A DNA stretch of 64,000 nt, from assembly GCA_964633815.1 (NCBI GenBank), contig CAZWHW010000001.1, positions 1-64,000 of the forward strand. The letters are read 5' to 3'. The position numbers were made by a program, and so were the translations under genes. Of the stretch, positions 1 through 8,880 are shown piece by piece. Under the pieces are notes generated by a model. That model ran no database searches. It had not been told where the DNA came from and worked only from the letters and a program-made list of their open reading frames with translations. Within the stretch, counting starts at the first letter, position 1, and the number at the start of each line of letters is the position of its first letter. Origin of the DNA: CALKZN01 sp964633815 (GTDB taxonomy: Bacteria; Pseudomonadota; Gammaproteobacteria; Arenicellales; Arenicellaceae).

Positions 1-1760
1 AATTTATAGCGTTTGGCAATGCTCTTGGTGGTCGCGGTGATAATATAACCCGTTAGTGGGTCAGTCAGGACATTGTCTTGCGGCGGCAGCTCGGCCAACT
101 GCTTACTCAAATCCTGCCAATGACGCAACGATTGTTGCCTCTCGACAGGCAGCATATCGGCCAAGCGATTATATTGCGTCAATGAGGTTACACTCTGAAA
201 TGGCACTAAACTCAATGTGATTGCGATTATGCTGAACACCGCAATGCCACTTTGCAGGATACTTGTTTTGCTGACATTGTTCTTACTCACTATACGCTCA
301 CGCAAATTACAACAGCTTTCAAAAACAATAAATGCTGCTACGGCAGAAAGCGGAATAGCATATAAGAGTCGATACAAAACATCTTCACCGCGAATACGCA
401 AAAACACATCCACAAAAATTGGATTAAACACGGTGACAAACGGAATCAGCAAGCCACAGATTAATAGCGGTTTATTGATTAGTGCACGCCAATGAAGTAT
501 CGAACAAGCGTAAACAACCACACCCCAAAAACCTAAGACCTGTGAGAACTGGATGAACGGGTTGAGAAAATTGATGTGCTGAGTGAAAACAGGCAATCGG
601 GTATTTGCTGGCAACACTACATCTAAGAGCCCTGCTAACGTGACTATTTTATTGCTATAGCTGCTAGGCGGATCAAATGTTGCATAAATTATCATGCTTG
701 CAATCACTACGATGACCGACAAAATTAGACAAAACAATAACCACGGTCGTTGCGCAATCTGTAGCTCACTTTCTGCAGAATTAACTAGATTATTAAATCG
801 TATGCTGCGCGAGTTTAAACAATAATAAAACACAAGCAGGCCACTAATAATCAAGACAAATAATAGCTCTTGCACATGCCACAAAAGCAACATCAGCAGT
901 GCCGAAGCAATCATGACAGCGTCTGGCTTTGTTAAAGACTTTCTAAAGCAATAATCGATCTTAGTAATAAGCACCAAAAACACCGCATAGCTGAGCAATG
1001 TGGGCGCCAAACTATAATATCGAATGAATGAAAAACCCGCGATGCCTTTGGTCAACACAAAAAACAGCAAACAGAGTATCGCCAAAAAGAAAGTTGCTTT
1101 AGGGTTTTCTTGTTTATCGCTGATATAGAGTGAAAAATTGTATAGCGCCACTAATAACAAGGTGCTGTTTAATAGCGTCACTATCCAAAAAGTTGACACA
1201 ATCGGCAGTGCTGAAAAACTCATCAAATAGGCATAAAAATAGTAATGATAATTTTCAGAAGCGCCATTAAAAAGATAAAAGTCATTCAATGCTGGGTTTG
1301 TGATGTCGCGCAGCGCCGCTTGAATGCGCTCCATATGCCGGAGAATGTCGGAGGGCACAAGATCATAAACATCAACAATGCTGAGATAAACTAATACCAC
1401 TAGAAAAATAATACTCACAGGCAAAATTCTGGCCTTTAAACTATCAGAAATAGTCGACTTTGCCGCACTACCGATTGCTATGTGAATGCTGTCAGTTCTA
1501 TTAAAAAAACCTAAGCGCCAGAACAGCAAAAATATGCCTGCTGTTAGCGCGCCAATCATAGTTGGCAAGTAAACACTGAGCGGAATAGACAATTGAGCGT
1601 GTAACCACAAGGTCACAGAAAAGATTAATACCGATAGTGCATGACTCCAAACTAAGAGGTTTTGCCGCAGACGCAGCCAATGACAAATCAACCAGCCTGG
1701 CAAAAAACCGATTAGCGCAATGAAAACAACTGCTTTGGTATATGAAAAAAGTGCATCCAT
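1..1760 (-). CDS. Polytopic membrane protein, GT-C-like, partial (C-terminus beyond window)
   Basis: A reading frame begins at the ATG ending at 1760 and stays open for 586 codons to base 1, so it has no stop in the window and its C-terminal end is missing. The ATG lies 4 bases after the stop of the nucleotidyltransferase gene, so the two are almost certainly co-transcribed. The product is very hydrophobic, with about ten or more membrane segments, starting with one at roughly residues 10-25. A large loop after the third segment carries acidic and aromatic residues. This layout (many helices and an acidic loop, in a sugar/nucleotide-type operon) is like GT-C membrane glycosyltransferases, but I do not recognise a diagnostic motif. 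An O-antigen ligase or polymerase type protein is an alternative. The gene is certain; the function is inferred. Confidence 0.72.
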   Translation of the reverse strand, partial: MDALFSYTKAVVFIALIGFLPGWLICHWLRLRQNLLVWSHALSVLIFSVTLWLHAQLSIPLSVYLPTMIGALTAGIFLLFWRLGFFNRTDSIHIAIGSAAKSTISDSLKARILPVSIIFLVVLVYLSIVDVYDLVPSDILRHMERIQAALRDITNPALNDFYLFNGASENYHYYFYAYLMSFSALPIVSTFWIVTLLNSTLLLVALYNFSLYISDKQENPKATFFLAILCLLFFVLTKGIAGFSFIRYYSLAPTLLSYAVFLVLITKIDYCFRKSLTKPDAVMIASALLMLLLWHVQELLFVLIISGLLVFYYCLNSRSIRFNNLVNSAESELQIAQRPWLLFCLILSVIVVIASMIIYATFDPPSSYSNKIVTLAGLLDVVLPANTRLPVFTQHINFLNPFIQFSQVLGFWGVVVYACSILHWRALINKPLLICGLLIPFVTVFNPIFVDVFLRIRGEDVLYRLLYAIPLSAVAAFIVFESCCNLRERIVSKNNVSKTSILQSGIAVFSIIAITLSLVPFQSVTSLTQYNRLADMLPVERQQSLRHWQDLSKQLAELPPQDNVLTDPLTGYIITATTKSIAKRYK

Positions 1761-1764
1761 GACA

Positions 1765-2979
1765 TTATTTCTTCAATGTTTTTGCACACTTAACTCTGAA
1801 AAACATCATACTATTATGTATGACTGACTTACTGAAAATCCAACTAATTACTCTGAACGGATGCACAATATAACGAACCCAAATCGCCTGTTTGTTGAAT
1901 TGTTGCTTATGCTCCAAAGGTTCAATGGCATAAAAAACCTGTTGCCACCACTTTGAGGGGAAAAACAATAGCTTCAACCTTTGCATTAGATTGATCTGTC
2001 GATTGCTTAATTCTCTGAGTGGTAACATGCTTTCGCCAAGTCCGGTTATTTTTTTAGCTTGAGATGAAAGAATTGGTCCAACCTGCGGCAACACCTGCTC
2101 CGGCAAGTCCAACAATAACCGTGCATAGCGCAAGGTTAAAATAATAACAGGGTGACTGCGAATTATTTTCTCCCAATCAAGCTGGTCTTCAAAAATGATG
2201 GCATAACGAAAAATATCCACAATATTCGACAATTTGACCACTTGATCACGCGCAAAGGCATGCACGCATAAATGCAGTAACATCTGTTCATGCTGCACTG
2301 TGAGATAATTTTGTTGATCGATGTTGATGGTTCTGAAATGAGGCTCAATATCAGACCAATTCAACTGTTGGTTTAAGTCAAAAGATAAGGCATGCGTGTG
2401 GATTTCTAAGCTGATTCTATGTTGACCAATATGCTTGCTTATCGCAGGCAAATGGTGATGTTTTGAATCAAGACTCGATCCAAGAGACTGATTAAATCCC
2501 TCTTTGATACATTGTTGCTGAAGGCTCAAGGCATCCTCATGAGCACACATAATATCAATATCAGCCATCGCTCGATGATAAGACTGGTCATATATTTCAC
2601 TGCTAAGAGCGCTACCTTTTAATAAACAGAAACGAGTTGTTGGAGCGATGTCGTTTTTTAACTGTTCCAATACTGTAGTAATCGCTTGCCAACGCTGAGC
2701 ATGCTTGGCTGAGCTGGCTTTGATTATCATTGATGCATTAAATGGCAATCCTATCTGGTGATGCTGAGCAAGCGAATACATCACACCTGATAAGCCATGA
2801 TATTCAATCGTTGTTGTTATTTCTTCAATGTTATTTACCCAAGATTGAATATCCTCTATCGAAGCATGGATTAAATTTGAATGCTTGGTTTCGGCAAGAA
2901 TTGCGGCGGTACAAATAGACCACAAACGTGGATCTAAATAACTATCCAGCTCACTTATCGGTATATATGTTTCAGTCAT
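1765..2979 (-). CDS. Nucleotidyltransferase family protein (NTP_transf_5-like)
   Basis: 404 residues, ATG start. The core motif is an LLKGSALS stretch at about 119-126, followed by RAMADIDI at 136-143. K121, G122, S123 and the D140/D142 pair match the KG-S...R..-DID signature of the uncharacterised nucleotidyltransferase family PF14907, in which the two Asp are expected to bind metal. The remainder is helical, ending in a basic, hydrophobic C-terminus. The family is related to pol-beta-type nucleotidyltransferases; members sit in polysaccharide loci and in lasso-peptide tailoring clusters, but the substrate here is unknown. It follows the HprK-like gene by 34 bases and precedes the membrane protein by 4 bases, so it is the third gene of a four-gene operon. 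Confidence 0.82.
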   Translation of the reverse strand: MTETYIPISELDSYLDPRLWSICTAAILAETKHSNLIHASIEDIQSWVNNIEEITTTIEYHGLSGVMYSLAQHHQIGLPFNASMIIKASSAKHAQRWQAITTVLEQLKNDIAPTTRFCLLKGSALSSEIYDQSYHRAMADIDIMCAHEDALSLQQQCIKEGFNQSLGSSLDSKHHHLPAISKHIGQHRISLEIHTHALSFDLNQQLNWSDIEPHFRTINIDQQNYLTVQHEQMLLHLCVHAFARDQVVKLSNIVDIFRYAIIFEDQLDWEKIIRSHPVIILTLRYARLLLDLPEQVLPQVGPILSSQAKKITGLGESMLPLRELSNRQINLMQRLKLLFFPSKWWQQVFYAIEPLEHKQQFNKQAIWVRYIVHPFRVISWIFSKSVIHNSMMFFRVKCAKTLKK

Positions 2980-3013
2980 TGAATAACAAATAACATGATT
3001 AACTAATGTAAGC

Positions 3014-3925
3014 CTACATGATTAATTGAATCTCTTTAAACAACTTTGGTAATTGATGATAACCAGCGTAGTTAAGTGCCACCCCTTTGGCTTGCACAGA
3101 AAGGTTTTTCAACGTTTCTGCGCCAAGGCTGGGTAAGTTTCTAGCAATTACATTGTTTTCAAATAATTGAATCATGGTTTGTGCTGGACTTAAAGAAACT
3201 ACTTCTCCTGTCGATTTTGCATCATAACAAGGAAAAACAATACAATGAATTGGTGGAGGTTGCTGCAAAGAGCATTTCATTTTTTCATTGGGCTGCTCTG
3301 TCTTAAAAAAATCATGCAATGCGTCAATAGGTAATGAATGCATACTGCTGCCTTGAATTGCGCAACGATCGAACTCAGACCCCAACAGTGACCGTGCGAC
3401 CTCCGCTCCATGCTGCTTAATCATTAACGGGCGAACAAACACCGATAGACTGCTGTCGCCAAGATGCTGCAACACGACTTCATCCGTATGATAGTTACAA
3501 CCAAGTGACAACAAACCCAAAGTCATCAAGCTTTTGCCTTGACCACTTTTGCCAGGCAACAAAATAGATTGACCTTGATAAGACACTAATGCTGCATGCA
3601 ACACCAAAGAATCATCGATAACTGACAATAGATCCAGTTTAATTTGGTTCATCAGCACATTAGCAACTTCAACATCATGACCATCTCCTTGAACATGAAC
3701 TACTTGTTCAGCTTGCTTAATCATGACTGATGCATCAGTGTCTGATTGCTCAACTGAATATGTCTTGATGAGACAGCTATTCTCACCTTGAACATACTTT
3801 TCCGATGGTGCTAACAAGTCTTTAAATAACTTTTCTATTTTATCGGATACGCTAACAACTCGGCTCTCAACCGATACCACATTGCCATTAAACTCAACTA
3901 AATAGGTTTGTTTATCAAGATTCAC
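3014..3925 (-). CDS. HPr kinase-related P-loop protein
   Basis: 303 residues with a GTG start 13 bases after the stop of the PqqD-like gene. A Walker A loop, GKSGQGKS, lies at 125-132, of the GxSGxGKS type of HPr kinase/phosphorylase. An upstream LHAALV (about 109-114) and an acidic HTDEVV (146-151) also resemble the HprK catalytic core. There is no complete HprK N-terminal domain and no HPr or PTS gene nearby, so this is not the canonical Ser-HPr kinase. HprK-related kinases paired with a PqqD-like protein are a known but functionally obscure pairing; such a kinase modifies the peptide in some lasso-peptide clusters. The target here is unknown. Few A/G residues precede the GTG, so the exact start is uncertain. 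Confidence 0.8.
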   Translation of the reverse strand: MNLDKQTYLVEFNGNVVSVESRVVSVSDKIEKLFKDLLAPSEKYVQGENSCLIKTYSVEQSDTDASVMIKQAEQVVHVQGDGHDVEVANVLMNQIKLDLLSVIDDSLVLHAALVSYQGQSILLPGKSGQGKSLMTLGLLSLGCNYHTDEVVLQHLGDSSLSVFVRPLMIKQHGAEVARSLLGSEFDRCAIQGSSMHSLPIDALHDFFKTEQPNEKMKCSLQQPPPIHCIVFPCYDAKSTGEVVSLSPAQTMIQLFENNVIARNLPSLGAETLKNLSVQAKGVALNYAGYHQLPKLFKEIQLIM

Positions 3926-3938
3926 AAATTAATCTAAC

Positions 3939-4244
3939 TTATTCGGCTGGTTCAACAATAAAGGTGATTACATCATCTTCCAGCATTTTATCGAATGCCT
4001 CCAACACCTGCTGCTCTATTAAAGATTCATCGGGATACTGCTCTTGTAAACCAGTGATAATGTCATTCACAGAATATTTGCCATCACAGAGCTGCCAAAT
4101 TAGCTGCGCAGATGAATTAAGATAGATCGCTTTTTCAAATTTCACCGAAAACAAAATGATTTCATCATCTAACTCAGTGAGTTCATAATCTTTGTTTTGT
4201 AGCGGGTATTGCTTTTTTAAATTAGTATCTAGCAAGTTCGACAT
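3939..4244 (-). CDS. PqqD family protein
   Basis: 101 residues, ATG start. The sequence follows the PqqD fold pattern: an acidic beta region (about 20-35), an AIYLNSSAQLIWQLCDG block at about 39-55, then a helical segment with a conserved DII and a Y at about 60-75. PqqD-like proteins are small winged-helix peptide carriers (RRE domains) that present a ribosomal peptide to modifying enzymes. Here no peptide precursor, radical SAM enzyme or cyclase is adjacent. It is the first gene of the operon, ahead of the HprK-like kinase and the nucleotidyltransferase. The 178-base region upstream contains two hairpins. Confidence 0.83.
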   Translation of the reverse strand: MSNLLDTNLKKQYPLQNKDYELTELDDEIILFSVKFEKAIYLNSSAQLIWQLCDGKYSVNDIITGLQEQYPDESLIEQQVLEAFDKMLEDDVITFIVEPAE

Positions 4245-4323
4245 AATGACTATTTTATTTTGGCAATTTAGTATTTATTTTTATATGCTTACTTATCAAA
4301 GTGTATCGGATTCTAATGACTTA

Positions 4324-4384
4324 TTTCGGTAAAAAATCACACCGAAAAAACAAATAGCTATATCTCATATCTCTATGAGATATA
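4324..4384. promoter_or_regulatory. Two inverted repeats upstream of the pqqD-like operon
   Basis: The gap between the protease stop (4423) and the pqqD-like start (4244) has two hairpins. One has perfect 11-base arms, 4359-4369 and 4374-4384, around a 4-base loop TCTC. The other has 7-base arms, 4324-4330 and 4341-4347, around a 10-base loop. On the minus strand the first is followed by a T-rich stretch, so it may terminate the protease transcript. Either could also be an operator or leader element of the pqqD operon. No function is proven. Confidence 0.5.
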
Positions 4385-4422
4385 AAACATCTTTGACAGA
4401 TTGCTTAGTTGGCTTTGAAATA

Positions 4423-5664
4423 TTAAAAGAATTCTTCTTCCACCACTGAAAATGGAATAGCAAAACCTATACCTTCCGTATTCGCCAAAATAGACGTGTT
4501 CACTCCAATGATTTTACCATCCTGAGTGATCAATGGACCCCCACTGTTGCCAGGGTTGATAGGCGCGTCAGTTTGTAGGAATTGTTTATCTTCTTGTTGA
4601 CGATATCCCGAAAAAATACCTGATGTAACTGTATAAGCCAGTCCCGATGGACTCCCAATAGTATAGAGCCTTTCACCTTGAATAATACTACTAGAGCGAC
4701 CTTTTTCTAGAAAAGGGCAACCAACGTCATCCAACGATAATTTTGCCAAATCAAATTTCCCAGACACGCTGGCTGATCTAATTTGATATTCATCGCCATT
4801 GACCAATGACACAGTCAAATCAACTGATATATTACGAACAAAACTACCGTCACGAAACTGTTTTTCTTCGAGTAGCTCTTGGTAGACTTGTTGAAGAATG
4901 ATTGTTCTATCGTGGCGCAATTGAGTAAATTCTCGTTGTATTTTTTGAGATTTTCCTTGATTGCCATTTTGAAGAGCACTCTGATAATCCTGATTCAAAC
5001 GCTGCAACTTATTGTCAATTTCAATCAATCTATTCTCAACACGTCGTTTATATTCTTCTGTTTGCTGTAATGGCTCTTCAATCACATGTCGATTAGTGAT
5101 GATTGTACAATTTCCATCCACAAAAAATCCCGAACCCAAGGTGTCCCAAGTAGTCTTAATAAACACCGTAGCATTCCGCGCTGCTTCAATTTCATTTCGT
5201 GCATGATGCGTGCTATTAATCTTCTTCCCTACACCATAAAAAAACTTTTTACCGGACACTTTCTTAGATTGTGCAGGATCGGATTTAGCATTTCGTTTCG
5301 GCTGTTGAGCAATAGGCTTTGCTAAAGGGTCAGATGTAGACGTTTCGTTAATTTCTATATCCTGCCTTTCAGAAAAAAACAAATAAGCGCCGCCTAGAGC
5401 TAACAAGGGAGCGACCAATAGAATTAGCTTGGAACGACTCTTAGTCTGAGTAAAATCAGGCCTACTTGAGCTGCTGCCAATAGAATGAAGATTATTTACT
5501 TGATTTTGACTCTCATCCACTGAACTTGTGGGTTTATTTTGAGATTGATTTTTAGTTTTTGCATACTCCCTATATGCACTCACATTAAATCCACAATGCT
5601 CACAATTATCCGGATCTTTATGTTCTCGTTTACAGCTGGGACAAATCAGTCGTTTCTTTTCCAT
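4423..5664 (-). CDS. Membrane-anchored trypsin-like serine protease with N-terminal zinc ribbon
   Basis: 413 residues, ATG start. The order is: zinc ribbon with CxxC pairs at C8/C11 and C21/C24; polar linker; one membrane segment at about 79-97; low-complexity linker; trypsin-like domain from about 160 to the end. The triad is visible: H193 (in TNRHVIE), D305 (in KFDLAKL) and S374 (in GNSGGPL). The residues GSGF at 177-180 mark the usual first strand. Between H193 and D305 is a roughly 75-residue charged insertion (about 198-272), probably coiled coil. There is no PDZ domain, unlike DegP/DegS. The zinc ribbon should be cytoplasmic and the protease periplasmic. It lies upstream of and in the same direction as the pqqD operon, with 178 bases between, so co-transcription is uncertain. 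Confidence 0.85.
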   Translation of the reverse strand: MEKKRLICPSCKREHKDPDNCEHCGFNVSAYREYAKTKNQSQNKPTSSVDESQNQVNNLHSIGSSSSRPDFTQTKSRSKLILLVAPLLALGGAYLFFSERQDIEINETSTSDPLAKPIAQQPKRNAKSDPAQSKKVSGKKFFYGVGKKINSTHHARNEIEAARNATVFIKTTWDTLGSGFFVDGNCTIITNRHVIEEPLQQTEEYKRRVENRLIEIDNKLQRLNQDYQSALQNGNQGKSQKIQREFTQLRHDRTIILQQVYQELLEEKQFRDGSFVRNISVDLTVSLVNGDEYQIRSASVSGKFDLAKLSLDDVGCPFLEKGRSSSIIQGERLYTIGSPSGLAYTVTSGIFSGYRQQEDKQFLQTDAPINPGNSGGPLITQDGKIIGVNTSILANTEGIGFAIPFSVVEEEFF

Positions 5665-5789
5665 TGTTAGGTATTGTTAGGTCGCGCCCTTAAACATATC
5701 TTATTATGAATCTACCTTAACGTAGAATCACACCAAGGTAAACTCACGACTCTAGAATTTCCCTCAACTAGTTAAGGCGAACTGTAAAA

Positions 5790-6431
5790 CTAAAGTTTTG
5801 AAATTTTAAGCAAATCTTCTGAAATAGCTGCAAGGGGTTGCGGTTGAGAAATAAAAGCTTTGATATTACCCTTTTCATTCATCACCAAAAAACTGGCACT
5901 ATGATCCACATTGTAATGACCATTTTCATCCTTCTCACCAATACTGTATGGCATAGACACGGATTTTGCGAAAGCATCAATGGACTCGACCGTCCCAGTT
6001 ACACCAATAAATTCCTGATCAAAATATGGCATATATTGCGCCATATTTTCAACGGTGTCTCGCGCTGGATCAACACTAACAAACACCACTTGGAACTTAT
6101 CCCATTGTTGCGCTTCAATAATCTTCTTTTTGACTGAAGTCAAAAACTGTAATGTTCCTGGGCAAATATCTGGGCAATTGATAAACCCAAAAAACAAAAT
6201 CGAGTGCTTGCCTTGCAGACTTTCTTTAGTAAAAGCTTGACCCTTGTGATCGACCAGTGAAAAATTCTCAACTAGCTTGGCTTGACCAAGCACAGTGGCA
6301 GTTTCAAATTGAAAAACGGCTTTTTCTGAATTATTCCCTTTACCAGAAAATAAACCTAAATTAGCAGAAAGAATACCCAACACTAATGCTAATAAACCGA
6401 AAATAATAATTGGAAAACGAGAATTTTGCAT
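5790..6431 (-). CDS. SCO1/SenC family copper-handling protein
   Basis: 213 residues. An N-terminal membrane anchor lies at about 7-27, followed by a thioredoxin-fold domain. The copper-binding CPDICP (C86 and C90) and a distant H177 (in VDHSAS) form the C-x3-C...H site of SCO proteins. A VDPARDT stretch at 120-126 is also typical. SCO proteins help load copper into the CuA site of cytochrome c oxidase, and some act as thiol-disulfide reductases. It starts 10 bases after hisD stops, so it lies at the end of the murA-his transcript. The partner oxidase is not in the window. Confidence 0.93.
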   Translation of the reverse strand: MQNSRFPIIIFGLLALVLGILSANLGLFSGKGNNSEKAVFQFETATVLGQAKLVENFSLVDHKGQAFTKESLQGKHSILFFGFINCPDICPGTLQFLTSVKKKIIEAQQWDKFQVVFVSVDPARDTVENMAQYMPYFDQEFIGVTGTVESIDAFAKSVSMPYSIGEKDENGHYNVDHSASFLVMNEKGNIKAFISQPQPLAAISEDLLKISKL

Positions 6432-6441
6432 TTAATCTGAT

Positions 6442-7755
6442 CTAGTTGTTCTTATGCAAGCGCATTTCAGCAGCTCTAGCATGTGCTGTCAATGATTCAC
6501 CTCGAGCTAACACCGAGGCAGCTTGACCCATAACTTGAGCTCCAGCTTGGCTACAATCAATGATACTGGTGCGTTTTTGAAAATCATATACTCCCAACGG
6601 TGAACTAAAACGTGCAGTGCCGGAAGTGGGCAGGACATGACTTGGGCCTGCCACATAATCACCCAATGACTCAGAACTATATTTACCAATAAAAATCGCA
6701 CCTGCATTGTGAATAGATTCCGCCAATTGCCGCGCATTTTTAGTCATCAGCTCTAAATGTTCTGGTGCAATTTCATCGACTAGTTTGATCAAATTCGCTT
6801 GACTGTCTGCCAAAATCATTCCACCATTTTGTTCTAATGATTGACGGATAATTTCTTGACGTTCCATCTCTGGCAATAGCTTTTCAATAGATTTTTGTAC
6901 ATTTTCCAACACATGTTGATCCATGCTGATCACAATGGATTGAGCCATTTCGTCATGTTCAGCTTGAGCAAACAAATCCATTGCTACCCAATCTGGATCA
7001 ATTGAATCATCTGCCACCACCAACACTTCCGATGGCCCAGCAATCATATCAATCCCAACTTGACCAAAAACCAACTTTTTTGCCGTTGCTACATAAATAT
7101 TACCCGGACCAACGATGGCATCTACCGGCGGCACCATCCGAGTTCCATACGCCAAGGCAGCAATAGCCTGAGCACCACCAATACTAAAAACACGATCAAT
7201 ACCCGCAATATGTGCAGCTGCCAAAACCATATCATTCAATTCACCGGCAGGGCTTGGCGCCATCATAATCAATTCTTCGACCCCAGCCACTTTTGCAGGA
7301 ATCGCTGTCATCAAAACAGAGGAAGGATAGGCTGCTTTGCCACCTGGGACATAAAGACCTGCGCGTTTTAATGGTGTGATTTTTTGACCTAAACGTGTAC
7401 CGTCAGCTTCTTGATATTCCCATGAATCTTGTAATTGCTGCTCATGATAGTTTTTCACTCTTTCAGCAGCTAAGGTCAGCGCTGAGAATTTATCTGCATC
7501 AATATTAGCAGTCGCTTGCTCTAATTTTTGCTTTGGAACTTCAAGTTCTTCAGCTGTGGCAACTGCATAACCATCAAACTTTTCTGTAAGCTCTTGTAAA
7601 GCCTGATCACCAGAACTTCTAACTTGTGAAATAATCGCTTCAACTTGATCATCTATATTTCGTTGTTCTTGGGCATCACGATGCAGTAGCTTACTCAATA
7701 AATTATTGAATTCTGCATCACGGTTATTTAACTGTTTGATAGCTACGCTCATCAT
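6442..7755 (-). CDS. hisD: Histidinol dehydrogenase
   Basis: Oxidises L-histidinol to L-histidine with two NAD+, the last steps of histidine synthesis. The full-length product is about 437 residues. Features of the family include GPGNIYVATAKKLVFG, the IAGPSEVLV block, an AEHDE Zn/substrate motif and a C-terminal GPSHVLPTSGTARFSSPL region. Two in-frame ATGs occur (ending at 7755 and 7752), and a TTG at 7758 is less likely; either ATG would give a normal N-terminus. It follows hisC by 20 bases. In many gammaproteobacteria hisD precedes hisC; here the order is hisG-hisC-hisD. Confidence 0.96.
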   Translation of the reverse strand: MMSVAIKQLNNRDAEFNNLLSKLLHRDAQEQRNIDDQVEAIISQVRSSGDQALQELTEKFDGYAVATAEELEVPKQKLEQATANIDADKFSALTLAAERVKNYHEQQLQDSWEYQEADGTRLGQKITPLKRAGLYVPGGKAAYPSSVLMTAIPAKVAGVEELIMMAPSPAGELNDMVLAAAHIAGIDRVFSIGGAQAIAALAYGTRMVPPVDAIVGPGNIYVATAKKLVFGQVGIDMIAGPSEVLVVADDSIDPDWVAMDLFAQAEHDEMAQSIVISMDQHVLENVQKSIEKLLPEMERQEIIRQSLEQNGGMILADSQANLIKLVDEIAPEHLELMTKNARQLAESIHNAGAIFIGKYSSESLGDYVAGPSHVLPTSGTARFSSPLGVYDFQKRTSIIDCSQAGAQVMGQAASVLARGESLTAHARAAEMRLHKNN

Positions 7756-7775
7756 CAAATCTATATTCTAATTTT

Positions 7776-8861
7776 TCATGCCAAAACTTTCTGTATTGCA
7801 TCAAGCAATAGCTGCATTTGCGCATCAGTGCCAATGGTAATTCGTAAATACTCACTAGTACGAGGTTTATCAAAGTAGCGAACAATAACATCTTGCTGGC
7901 GTAGTGAGGTGAACAATTGCTGCGCGGAAATATTAGCTGGCGGTTTAACGAACACAAAATTCGCTGCTGAAGGCAGTACTTCAAATCCTAAACCTTGCAA
8001 AACTGTTGTTGTGTTTGCACGCGTATCAATCACCTGTTTGAGTTTTTCTTGAAAATACGCCTCATCAGTAAATGATGCAACACCGCCTGCTAATGCCAAC
8101 TGATCTAATGGATAGGCATTAAAACTGTTTTTCACTCGCTCAAGAGCATCAATGAGCTCGTAACTAGCGCAGGCAAAGCCGACTCTGAGCCCTGCCAAAG
8201 AACGTGATTTTGAAAAAGTTTGTGTAACGAGCAGATTGCTATATTCATTAATTAAAGCAATCGCTGATTCGCCGCCAAAATCGACATAGGCTTCATCCAC
8301 CACCACGACTGAATCCTTGTGTACTTGCAACAAGTGCTTAATTTCAGCCAAGTTAAGTATTAGACCAGTCGGGGCATTCGGATTAGCAAAAATAATGCCT
8401 CGATTATCAGCCGGAAATTTTTTCACATCAATGGAAAAATCAGCTTCCAATGGCAGCACTTGTGTCGGGATTTTATACAGCTTGGCATAAACTGGATAAA
8501 AGCCATACGTTATATCTGGAAAAACCAACGGCTTATCATCAGCACCTGCTCGATCGGTAAATAATGCTTGAAAGATATGCGCCAATACTTCGTCAGAGCT
8601 ATTGCCAACAAATACTTGCTTACTGTCTATGGAGTAATACTTTGCAATTGCATCTTTAAGCACTTGACCATTAGGATCAGGGTACTTTTGCAAACCTATT
8701 GCAGCGGTCTTTTGGATTGCTTCAATCACTTTGGGTGAAGGAGGATAAGGGTTTTCGTTGGTATTTAACTTAACTAAACCATTTGGACCACTCGCTTTAG
8801 GTTGCTCTCCAGGGATATAAGGAGATAATTGCGAAACGATTGATGACCAAAAGCGACTCAT
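7776..8861 (-). CDS. hisC: Histidinol-phosphate aminotransferase
   Basis: 361 residues, PLP fold type I. It transfers the amino group of glutamate to imidazole acetol phosphate. Visible are NTNENPYPPSP near the N-terminus (residues 33-43), the FANPNAPTG block, the VVDEAYVDFG strand with the PLP Asp, and TFSKSRSLAGLRVG containing the Schiff-base Lys. It sits 19 bases after hisG and 20 before hisD in one transcript downstream of murA. Confidence 0.95.
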   Translation of the reverse strand: MSRFWSSIVSQLSPYIPGEQPKASGPNGLVKLNTNENPYPPSPKVIEAIQKTAAIGLQKYPDPNGQVLKDAIAKYYSIDSKQVFVGNSSDEVLAHIFQALFTDRAGADDKPLVFPDITYGFYPVYAKLYKIPTQVLPLEADFSIDVKKFPADNRGIIFANPNAPTGLILNLAEIKHLLQVHKDSVVVVDEAYVDFGGESAIALINEYSNLLVTQTFSKSRSLAGLRVGFACASYELIDALERVKNSFNAYPLDQLALAGGVASFTDEAYFQEKLKQVIDTRANTTTVLQGLGFEVLPSAANFVFVKPPANISAQQLFTSLRQQDVIVRYFDKPRTSEYLRITIGTDAQMQLLLDAIQKVLA

Positions 8862-8880
8862 TTTTTCAACAGTTTAAAGT

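Noticed and set aside
217..495. A plus-strand reading frame of 92 codons
   Set aside because: It lies antisense inside the long membrane-protein frame (1-1760, minus strand), which has a better codon pattern and operon context.
1765..4244. A lasso-peptide biosynthesis cluster
   Set aside because: PqqD-like, HprK-like and nucleotidyltransferase genes do occur there, but no precursor, B2 protease or asparagine-synthetase-like cyclase is in the window, and the fourth gene is a polytopic membrane protein. The term cannot be applied without the left-hand sequence.
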